Shown: piece by piece, positions 1 to 5,750 of the stretch
Position numbering within the stretch: position 1 is the first letter of the stretch
Layout of the letters: each line of letters starts with the position of its first letter
Assembly: GCA_027295435.1 (NCBI GenBank)
Contig: JAPUKX010000225.1
Location: forward strand, 1 to 8,100
Source: Planctomycetota bacterium
GTDB taxonomy: Bacteria; Planctomycetota; Phycisphaerae; Phycisphaerales; SM1A02
Direction: 5' to 3'
DNA length: 8,100 bases
Notes under the pieces: model-generated
Database searches by the model: none
The model's input: only the letters and a program-made list of their open reading frames with translations
What the model was told of the DNA's origin: nothing
Position numbers and translations under genes: made by a program

Positions 1-369
1 CGGGTCGCCGTAGACCTCGCTGGTGGAGGCGTGCAGAATCTTGGCCTTCACCCGCTTGGCGAGGCCCAGCATGTGGATCGCCCCCATCACCGAGGTCTTG
101 ATCGTCTTGATGGGGTTGTGCTGATAGTGGCCGGGCGCGGCCGGGCAGGCGAAGTTGTAGATCTCATCCACCTCCAGGAACAAGGGATGCGTCACGTCGT
201 GGCGGATCAACTCGAAGTTGCGCCGGCCTAACAGGTGCTCAACGTTCGACATTTGGCTGGTGAAGAAGTTGTCCACGCAGATCACATCCTGCCCGGCATC
301 CACAAGCCGGTCGCAAAGATGCGAGCCGATGAAGCCCGCGCCGCCCGTGACCAGGATGCGTTTGATCAT
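1..369 (-). CDS. uxs: UDP-glucuronate decarboxylase (UDP-xylose synthase), N-terminal part, cut by window edge
   Basis: The gene starts at ATG 369-367 and reads without a stop to the window edge, giving the first 123 residues of an extended short-chain dehydrogenase (NAD-dependent epimerase/dehydratase). The N-terminus has the Rossmann NAD-binding motif GGAGFIG (residues 9-15) after the first beta strand, and Asp33 in VDNFFTS lies where these enzymes bind the NAD ribose. The strings ELIRHDVT, NFACPAAPGHYQHNP, KTIKTSVMG and STSEVYGDP (115-123) are characteristic of the UDP-glucuronate decarboxylase family rather than other epimerases. The family converts UDP-glucuronate to UDP-xylose in the cytosol for surface polysaccharides. 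The catalytic YxxxK lies outside the window. An in-frame stop at 384-382 leaves this ATG as the only sensible start. There is no Shine-Dalgarno: the bases ahead of the ATG are pyrimidine-rich on the coding strand. Divergent from anmK. Confidence 0.93.
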   Translation of the reverse strand, partial: MIKRILVTGGAGFIGSHLCDRLVDAGQDVICVDNFFTSQMSNVEHLLGRRNFELIRHDVTHPLFLEVDEIYNFACPAAPGHYQHNPIKTIKTSVMGAIHMLGLAKRVKAKILHASTSEVYGDP

Positions 370-380
370 TGAAGAGAGGG

Positions 381-415
381 GTCAGGAGTCAGGATTCAGG
401 AGTCAGGGGTTAGGA
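381..415. repeat. Five tandem heptanucleotide repeats, consensus GTCAGGA
   Basis: Five contiguous 7-base units run gtcagga, gtcagga, ttcagga, gtcaggg, gttagga. The first two are identical; the others differ from the consensus at one or two positions. The array begins 11 bases upstream of the UXS start codon, so on the UXS strand it is a run of TCCTGAC units in or next to the leader. Short tandem heptamers between genes are known from cyanobacteria (STRR elements) and other environmental bacteria. Whether this array has a function is unknown. Confidence 0.85.
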
Positions 416-447
416 GACGGCAGGGAGGGATTCGGCATGCTGCCCTC

Positions 448-468
448 AGCCCCCGGCTCTGCCGGGGG
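448..468. repeat. GC-rich palindromic element, copy 1 (REP-like)
   Basis: The core AGCCCCCGGCTCTGCCGGG folds into a stem of 8 base pairs (450-457 with 461-468) around a TCT loop. TGC at 441-443 could also pair with GCA at 469-471 to extend the foot. The first 19 bases match a second copy at 8077-8095 at 18 positions, the single difference being T versus C in the loop. There is no T-tract, so it does not look like an intrinsic terminator, and it lies between two divergent genes where a terminator is not expected. It resembles a dispersed intergenic repeat. Confidence 0.7.
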
Positions 469-540
469 GCAGCTCACAAGAATAGTCCATTCGATGATGC
501 GTTGCTTGAGTGTTTCAACCGTTGGGCGGACGATGTTCAC

Positions 541-1692
541 ATGAAATCCAAACCCAGGCCGAAACGATTGGTCATCGGGGCGATGACCGGGACCAGCCTC
601 GACGGGATCGATGTGGCGACAGCCATGATCCAGGGCCAAGGCCTGGACATGCGAGCGAAGCTGCTGCGGCATGTCACTGCCGAATTGGGGCCGCTGCGAG
701 ACGAGCTTCACCGTGCCGTACAGCAAGAACCGATGACCGCGAGGCAGTTCGCGGGGCTCGCGTTGGCGCTGGGTAAACGATACGCCGACACCATCGCCGA
801 CGCTGCCGAGCCCGGCCAGCCGAGCGACCTGATCGCAGTCCACGGCCAGACGATTGTGCATCGCCCGCCGGTTTCCTGGCAGTTGATCAATCCCGCCCCG
901 ATCGCGGCGCGATTTGACTGCCCGGTCGTATACAACCTCCGGCAGGCGGATATTGCCGCCGGCGGACAGGGAGCGCCGATCACCCCCATCGCCGATTGGA
1001 TCCTGTTCCGCGATCGGTTACATCGCCGGGCCATCGTGAACCTCGGCGGGTTCTGCAACGCGACGATATTGCCCGCCGCGCGAAGCGGCAAGCCGCTTGA
1101 ACAAGTCCGTGGGTTCGACATTTGTGCATGCAATCTGGTTCTGGATGCCGTGGCTCGGCAGACTCTCGGCACACCATACGACCAAGGCGGAGGCGCCGCG
1201 CAATGCGGGGCGCCGCACGCCAAAGCGGTACAGGATTTGTGCGCGACATTTCGCCGACAGCGATCTGAGCATCGCTCACTCGGCACGGAAGATGAGGCGA
1301 GCGATTGGGTGGCTCAACACAAGATTCAGCTTCCTCCCAACGATCTTGCGGCCAGTGCAGTCGTTGCGGTGGCCGAGTGCATCGGCGAGGCGATTGCGGA
1401 GCACAACGTTGACCAGATCATCATCGCCGGCGGCGGCGCACACAACCGCGCCTTGGTCGATGCGATCGACCGCCAGTGTCACACGCCGGCTCGATTGAGC
1501 GATGCGCTGGGCGTACCGATCCAAGCTCGCGAGGCGCTGGCCATGGCCGTGCTCGGCGCCCTTTGCGCCGACGGTATTCCGATCACACTTCCGCAGGTGA
1601 CGGGTTGCACGGAGCCGGCTCCCGTCGCGGGAACGTGGTGTTTACCGACGGGGCTACGATCACAGCACCCCTACGACCCGGCCGGCGGGTAA
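541..1692 (+). CDS. anmK: Anhydro-N-acetylmuramic acid kinase, divergent variant
   Basis: AnmK phosphorylates and hydrates 1,6-anhydro-MurNAc to MurNAc-6-phosphate in cytosolic peptidoglycan recycling. From ATG 541 the protein has 383 residues, close to the 369 of the E. coli enzyme. The ATP-grasping start GAMTGTSLDGID is at residues 13-24. The conserved HGQT, AGGQGAPITP, VNLGGF and IIAGGGAHNRAL strings follow in the usual order of this hexokinase/actin-fold family. The catalytic-base aspartate is kept as Asp193 in GFD, but the following loop reads GFDICACN instead of the usual GFDTGPGN, and the later YDxDG motif reads YDQGG (213-217). An upstream TTG at 502 would add 13 residues ahead of the family N-terminus and is unlikely. 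The Shine-Dalgarno is weak (GGCGGA, 10 bases ahead). The gene converges on the DoxX gene 42 bases away. Confidence 0.9.
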   Translation: MKSKPRPKRLVIGAMTGTSLDGIDVATAMIQGQGLDMRAKLLRHVTAELGPLRDELHRAVQQEPMTARQFAGLALALGKRYADTIADAAEPGQPSDLIAVHGQTIVHRPPVSWQLINPAPIAARFDCPVVYNLRQADIAAGGQGAPITPIADWILFRDRLHRRAIVNLGGFCNATILPAARSGKPLEQVRGFDICACNLVLDAVARQTLGTPYDQGGGAAQCGAPHAKAVQDLCATFRRQRSEHRSLGTEDEASDWVAQHKIQLPPNDLAASAVVAVAECIGEAIAEHNVDQIIIAGGGAHNRALVDAIDRQCHTPARLSDALGVPIQAREALAMAVLGALCADGIPITLPQVTGCTEPAPVAGTWCLPTGLRSQHPYDPAGG

Positions 1693-1734
1693 GCAATTCC
1701 CGCGCAGCGTCGCAAGTTGAACATCGCTCTCTAC

Positions 1735-2199
1735 TCAGCGTCGCAGGAACGCGATCAGGTGATCTACGGACAGCACGTCGTAGCGACGCGGGGCGGCCAT
1801 CACAAAAACGAGCAAGGTCAGGCGCGGAAAGACGTGGCTCGTCGTGTCAAAGAGCGGCTGTATCAGCAGGTGGCCGTAGGTCACGAAAACGAGGATCGCC
1901 CCAAGCGCAAGGTACGCGGGCCGACGAGCCAGCCCCAGACACACCATCGCCCCGGCGAGCAACTCCACTACGGGGATTGTCACTCCCAGCCCCCACAACC
2001 ACCAGACCGGGATCCATGTCTCCTGGAACTGCTCCAGGAAGAACATCTCTGCGTGTTGGACAGGCGAGATGCCGAAGCACTTCCACCAACCCGCCATGAA
2101 GAAGATCAGGCCGAGCACCCAACGTACGGTGAAGATGGACCACATCCAGCCGAACCGGCTGGGTCGCCGAGGGGTTCGAGCGCGATCCGAGGCAGACAT
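1735..2199 (-). CDS. DoxX-like four-helix integral membrane protein
   Basis: A 154-residue protein with a basic N-terminus (RARTPRRPSR, 6-15) and four predicted membrane helices at roughly 19-42, 65-90, 95-114 and 122-136. Helix 1 has the RWVLGLIFFMAGWWK pattern. Helix 2 has a PxxExxxGxxxxxG pattern (Pro76, Glu79, Gly83, Gly89). Both are typical of the DoxX/DUF417-like superfamily. Relatives include the small subunit of thiosulfate:quinone oxidoreductase and many proteins of unknown function, so no substrate can be named. The start at ATG 2199-2197 has no clear Shine-Dalgarno; nearby ATGs at 2207 and 2210 are out of frame. It lies 57 bases downstream of metE on the same strand and could be co-transcribed with it. 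The family call is moderately firm; the function is unknown. Confidence 0.75.
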   Translation of the reverse strand: MSASDRARTPRRPSRFGWMWSIFTVRWVLGLIFFMAGWWKCFGISPVQHAEMFFLEQFQETWIPVWWLWGLGVTIPVVELLAGAMVCLGLARRPAYLALGAILVFVTYGHLLIQPLFDTTSHVFPRLTLLVFVMAAPRRYDVLSVDHLIAFLRR

Positions 2200-2256
2200 C
2201 GGCTCATCATACCGGTGGGCGGTCCTGCATTGCGTCCCGCGCCGTCACCAGCGGGC

Positions 2257-4563
2257 TCAGCGAACTTCCGCAAGTTCGGCTCGCATCGCCTGGGCTGCCT
2301 GCACCATGTTTCGTAGCGCCGGGCGAATCTCCTCCCAGCAACGCGTCTTCAGCCCGCAGTCGGGGTTCACCCAGACCTGGTCGGCCGAGAGATACCTTGT
2401 CGCCCTGCTGAGCAGCTCCCGCATCTCTTCGGCGCTGGGTATCCGCGGCGAGTGAATGTCATACACGCCCGGGCCGATCTCGTTGGGGTAGTCATACGAT
2501 TCAAACGCATCCAACAGCTCCATCTGCGATCGAGACGACTCGATGGAGATCACGTCCGCGTCGAGCGCCGCGATGGCCTCAACAATATCGTTGAACTCGG
2601 CGTAGCACATGTGAGTGTGAATCTGCGTGTCATCGCGGACGCATGATGAAGCGATGCGGAAGCATTCGACGGCCCATTCGAGATACGCCGGCCAATCATG
2701 GCGTCGAAGCGGCAGCCCCTCCCGAATGGCGGGCTCGTCGATCTGGATCACACCGATGCCGGCCGCTTCGAGATCACCCACCTCATCTCGCACAGCGAGC
2801 GCGATTTGACGGGCCGTGTCTCGGCGGGATTGATCGTCGCGGACGAACGACCACTGGAGCATGGTGATCGGGCCGGTCAGCATCGCCTTGATCGGCTTGT
2901 CGGTCAGTGACGCCGCGTACGTCGCCCATCGCACGGTCATGGGTTGTGGCCGGGAAACGTCGCCGTAGATGATCGGCGGCCGAACATAGCGCGACCCGTA
3001 ACTCTGCACCCACGCCTGCTGTGTAAACGCGAAGCCGGTGAGCTGTTCCCCGAAGTATTGCACCATATCGTTGCGTTCGGGCTCGCCATGGACGAGCACA
3101 TCGAGACCGATCTCTTCCTGGAAGCGGATCGTTTCGGCAATCTCCGCTTCAAGAAAGCGCTCGTATTGCTCGCGCGTGATCTTGCCGTTGCGCAGCGCTG
3201 CGCGGTTGGTCCTCATCTGGGGCGTCTGCGGAAACGATCCGATGGTCGTGGTCGGGAAACGAGGGAGACCAAGCTTCTGCTTCTGGAGCAACCGGCGCTG
3301 GGAAAAGGGGCTTGCCCGGGATGCATCGCCGGGACGAATTCCGGCAGCGCGATCCTTGACATCCTGGCGATGCACTTTCGATGATCGTCGGCGGCTGTCT
3401 ATTCGGCGCCGGCTCTCGGTTAGAAGATCGGACACGGCGTCGCGACCCTCTCGCATCGCGCGGGTCAAACCAACGATCTCGTCGAGTTTTTGCTCCGCAA
3501 AGGCCAGCCAATCGTGCACCTCGGTATCGAGCTGCGTCTCGAGCCCCAGATCGATGGGGACGTGGATCATCGAGCACGAGGGAGCGACGATAAGGCGATC
3601 TGGACCCACACTCGATTGAATCCGCTCCAGGACAGCCAGCGACCGCGCCAAGTCGTTCACCCAGACATTTCGCCCGTCCACCACCCCCGCCGAAAGGACC
3701 ATGTGTTGCGGCAAACGCTGCAGCAGCGCATCGAGCTGATCAGGCGATCGAATCAGGTCCACGTGCAGACCGTCAACCGGAAGCGCCGCCGTTGTGTCCA
3801 GGCTCTCACCGAGATCGCCGAAGTACGTGGCCAGGAGGATCTTCAGGTCCCCGGCAGCGCTGCGAAGCCGCGTATAGGCCTGCTGGTATGCAGACAACTG
3901 CTTCGCATCGAGGTCCAAGACCAGGCACGGCTCATCCATCTGCACCCACTCGGCCCCGGATTCACCCAGACGGGTCAGGACCTCCTCGTACACCCCCACG
4001 AGATGATCAAGCAGATCCAGCGGCTCAACGGCGGGGTCCTTGGTCTTGCCAAGCATCAGGAATGAAAGCGGCCCAAGCAGGACCGGGCGGGTCTGCACGC
4101 CGATTCCTTTCGCTTCGTTGAATTCATCGATCGCCTTGGTGGACGCCAACGTGAACTTCTGGTCGGCGGCGAACTCGGGGACGATGTAGTGGTAGTTGGT
4201 GTCGAACCACTTGGTCATTTCCATGGCGATGACGTCGCGGCCGGTCGATTCGTCCTGGATACCGCGGGCCATGGCGAAATACGTATCGAGGTCAACACAG
4301 CTTGCCTTCCAGGCGTAGCGGTCGGGAACCGCTCCAACCATCGCGCAGGTATCCAGAACATGGTCGTAGAAGGAAAAGTCGTTGGATGGGATGTGATCGA
4401 TCCCCGCGTCGCGTTGAAGCCGCCAGTTGGCTTTGCGGAGTTCAGCACCCACGGCTTCCAGCTCTGACACCCCACACGCGCCCGACCAGTAGCTCTCAAG
4501 TGCTTTCTTCAGCTCACGCTTTCGACCGATACGTGGGAAGCCAAGGTTTGAGGCAGCGGGCAT
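2257..4563 (-). CDS. metE: Cobalamin-independent methionine synthase (5-methyltetrahydropteroyltriglutamate--homocysteine S-methyltransferase)
   Basis: MetE transfers a methyl group from 5-methyl-tetrahydropteroyl-polyglutamate to homocysteine, the last step of methionine synthesis, without vitamin B12. The protein is 768 residues (E. coli 753). Its N-terminal barrel opens with LGFPRIGRKRELKKALESYW, and the C-terminal catalytic barrel begins at the FPTTTIGSFPQT string. All four zinc ligands are present with a constant +10 offset from E. coli: His651 and Cys653 in THMCY, Glu675 in SIESSRS, Cys736 in NPDCGLK. His704 in YDIHSP matches the proposed acid residue. Two ATGs compete, 4569 and 4563. 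The GAGAGG at 4575-4570 touches the first but sits 6 bases ahead of the second, so 4563 is chosen; the longer form adds Met-Glu. No B12 or SAM riboswitch was recognised upstream. A DoxX-like gene follows 57 bases downstream. Confidence 0.97.
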   Translation of the reverse strand: MPAASNLGFPRIGRKRELKKALESYWSGACGVSELEAVGAELRKANWRLQRDAGIDHIPSNDFSFYDHVLDTCAMVGAVPDRYAWKASCVDLDTYFAMARGIQDESTGRDVIAMEMTKWFDTNYHYIVPEFAADQKFTLASTKAIDEFNEAKGIGVQTRPVLLGPLSFLMLGKTKDPAVEPLDLLDHLVGVYEEVLTRLGESGAEWVQMDEPCLVLDLDAKQLSAYQQAYTRLRSAAGDLKILLATYFGDLGESLDTTAALPVDGLHVDLIRSPDQLDALLQRLPQHMVLSAGVVDGRNVWVNDLARSLAVLERIQSSVGPDRLIVAPSCSMIHVPIDLGLETQLDTEVHDWLAFAEQKLDEIVGLTRAMREGRDAVSDLLTESRRRIDSRRRSSKVHRQDVKDRAAGIRPGDASRASPFSQRRLLQKQKLGLPRFPTTTIGSFPQTPQMRTNRAALRNGKITREQYERFLEAEIAETIRFQEEIGLDVLVHGEPERNDMVQYFGEQLTGFAFTQQAWVQSYGSRYVRPPIIYGDVSRPQPMTVRWATYAASLTDKPIKAMLTGPITMLQWSFVRDDQSRRDTARQIALAVRDEVGDLEAAGIGVIQIDEPAIREGLPLRRHDWPAYLEWAVECFRIASSCVRDDTQIHTHMCYAEFNDIVEAIAALDADVISIESSRSQMELLDAFESYDYPNEIGPGVYDIHSPRIPSAEEMRELLSRATRYLSADQVWVNPDCGLKTRCWEEIRPALRNMVQAAQAMRAELAEVR

Positions 4564-4569
4564 TTCCAT

Positions 4570-4575
4570 CCTCTC
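4570..4575 (-). promoter_or_regulatory. Ribosome binding site deciding the metE start
   Basis: On the minus strand GAGAGG is followed by six bases and then ATG at 4563-4561. The alternative ATG at 4569 directly abuts the motif, leaving no spacer. This is the best Shine-Dalgarno in the window. Confidence 0.7.
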
Positions 4576-4610
4576 AATAAGTCAGAAACGGTACAGCTCG
4601 ACAAGGCGAG

Positions 4611-4641
4611 ATCATAGCCTTCCCCGCCGTGCTCATGTACA
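4611..4641 (-). promoter_or_regulatory. Possible metE promoter
   Basis: On the minus strand TGTACA (4641-4636, four of six to TTGACA) is followed after 19 bases by TATGAT (4616-4611, five of six to TATAAT). Transcription would begin near 4604, giving a leader of about 40 bases that includes the GAGAGG ribosome site. The spacer is longer than the ideal 17, and the organism's sigma factor preference is unknown, so this is only a candidate. Confidence 0.3.
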
Positions 4642-4796
4642 GTCCCAGTGTTCATTTGTGGCCCCCAGAGCACCCCGAATATCCTCGGCCCTAACCCCGG
4701 CTACGATCTCGTCGCAGCCTGCCAAAAATCTCGGTCCCGGCGGAGCCTGGCTTGAGCCAATCATACCCCTGAGGTTCGTATCTTGATCTGATCGCC

Positions 4797-5750
4797 ATGG
4801 CCGACTCTTCAATCACTTTGCGAGGCGTGAACAAATCGTTCGGCTCTACGCACGCGGTGCGCCAGCTGGATCTGGATGTTCCGCGAGGCAGCCTTTGCGG
4901 CTTCCTGGGGCCCAACGGGGCCGGCAAGACCACCACAATCCGCATGATCATGTCCATCATCTATCCCGACTCCGGCTCCATTGAGGTGCTCGGCGGCAAC
5001 GCCTTGAAGTCCAAGGACCGCATCGGCTATCTGCCGGAGGAGCGCGGGCTCTATCGCAAGATGCGCGTCGGCGAGTTCCTTCAGTACCTGACCAAGCTCA
5101 AGGGCGTACGACGGCGCGATCTTTCGACCTACATCCAGCAATGGCTCGAGCGGATCGACCTGCCGGATGTCTACAACAAGAAGTGCGAGGAGCTATCCAA
5201 GGGCATGCAGCAGAAGGTGCAATTCCTTGCCGCCATTCTCCACGAGCCTGAGTTGCTCATCCTCGACGAGCCGTTCTCCGGACTCGATCCCGTCAACACC
5301 AGGCTGCTGAACCAACTCATTCGCGAGCTGCAAGGGCAGGGCACGACGATCATCTTCTCGACACACGTGCTGCACCAGGCAGAGCTCATCTGTGATCGCA
5401 TCTTCTTGATCAACAAGGGCGCGAAGATTCTCGACGCCACGCTTGAGGAGATTCGACAACGATTCGACCCAAGGACAATCATCGCCGAGCCGGTCGATGG
5501 CGAAGTGCCCAGCGATGGAATCGCGGGCGTACAAGCGGTGCGAAGACTCCCTCACTCAGCTGCGTTTGAATTGGAACTTGACAGGTCAGCTGACCCGCAG
5601 GTGATCATGCAGCGTGTTCTGTCGCAGCGCCCAATGCGATCCGTGGAACTACGCCGACTCAGCCTTGATGAGGTGTTCATCCAGGTCGTGCAGAACGACG
5701 TCGGCTCAGGCGCAGCCGAGCTTGCCCGCGAGGAGCTGAGTCATGTCTAA
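4797..5750 (+). CDS. ABC exporter ATP-binding protein, NatA/YhaQ type
   Basis: This 317-residue protein powers an ABC-2 exporter from the cytosolic face of the membrane. The nucleotide-binding domain is complete: Walker A GPNGAGKTT (38-46), signature LSKGMQQKV (133-141), Walker B LLILDEP (153-159), D-loop SGLD (161-164) and switch His190 in FSTH. The Q-loop reads IGYLPEERGLY (76-86), with Glu81 where most ABC ATPases have Gln; this string is shared by the NatA/YhaQ branch (sodium or peptide/drug efflux ATPases). After about residue 215 a C-terminal accessory domain ends with LRRLSLDEVFIQVV, usual for this branch. The ATG at 4797 has no good Shine-Dalgarno, but it places the family N-terminus correctly. 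The end overlaps the permease start by 8 bases, indicating translational coupling. The substrate cannot be read from sequence. Confidence 0.93.
   Translation: MADSSITLRGVNKSFGSTHAVRQLDLDVPRGSLCGFLGPNGAGKTTTIRMIMSIIYPDSGSIEVLGGNALKSKDRIGYLPEERGLYRKMRVGEFLQYLTKLKGVRRRDLSTYIQQWLERIDLPDVYNKKCEELSKGMQQKVQFLAAILHEPELLILDEPFSGLDPVNTRLLNQLIRELQGQGTTIIFSTHVLHQAELICDRIFLINKGAKILDATLEEIRQRFDPRTIIAEPVDGEVPSDGIAGVQAVRRLPHSAAFELELDRSADPQVIMQRVLSQRPMRSVELRRLSLDEVFIQVVQNDVGSGAAELAREELSHV

Noticed and set aside
708..1286. 192-codon open frame on the minus strand opposite anmK, plus the overlapping frames at 403-861 and 980-1279
   Set aside because: They lie antisense to a well-supported anmK, are rich in Arg, Cys and Pro as expected from GC-rich antisense reading, and contain no recognisable family motif.
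1685..1703. GCGGG/CCCGC hairpin across the anmK stop as a terminator
   Set aside because: Only five base pairs around a nine-base loop, with no T-tract.
1476..2316. Plus-strand open frames (1476-2099 and 1717-2316) across the end of anmK and the DoxX gene
   Set aside because: Composition is Arg/Pro/Gly/His-rich without domains. The minus-strand frame in the same place gives a coherent four-helix DoxX-like protein.
2944..4065. Several open frames of 140-195 codons on both strands within metE
   Set aside because: metE is supported along its whole length, with all metal ligands in frame. The others are shadow frames of GC-rich coding sequence.
4576..4604. TTGTCG/CTTATT pair with 17-base spacing as a metE promoter
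   Set aside because: Transcription would begin at about the start codon, leaving the good GAGAGG ribosome site untranscribed. The TATGAT candidate further upstream fits better.
4752..4784. TTGAGC and TATCTT as a promoter for the exporter operon
   Set aside because: The spacer is 21 bases and the implied leader only about 6 bases. Not convincing.
4564..4796. Possible riboswitch (B12, SAM or SAH) or T-box in the divergent gap ahead of metE
   Set aside because: I looked for conserved core boxes and multi-stem folds and saw none. A covariance-model scan of this interval would settle it.
4691..4960. 89-codon minus-strand frame overlapping the start of the ABC ATPase
   Set aside because: Much of it is the reverse reading of the Walker A region, a common false gene. 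It has no independent motif.
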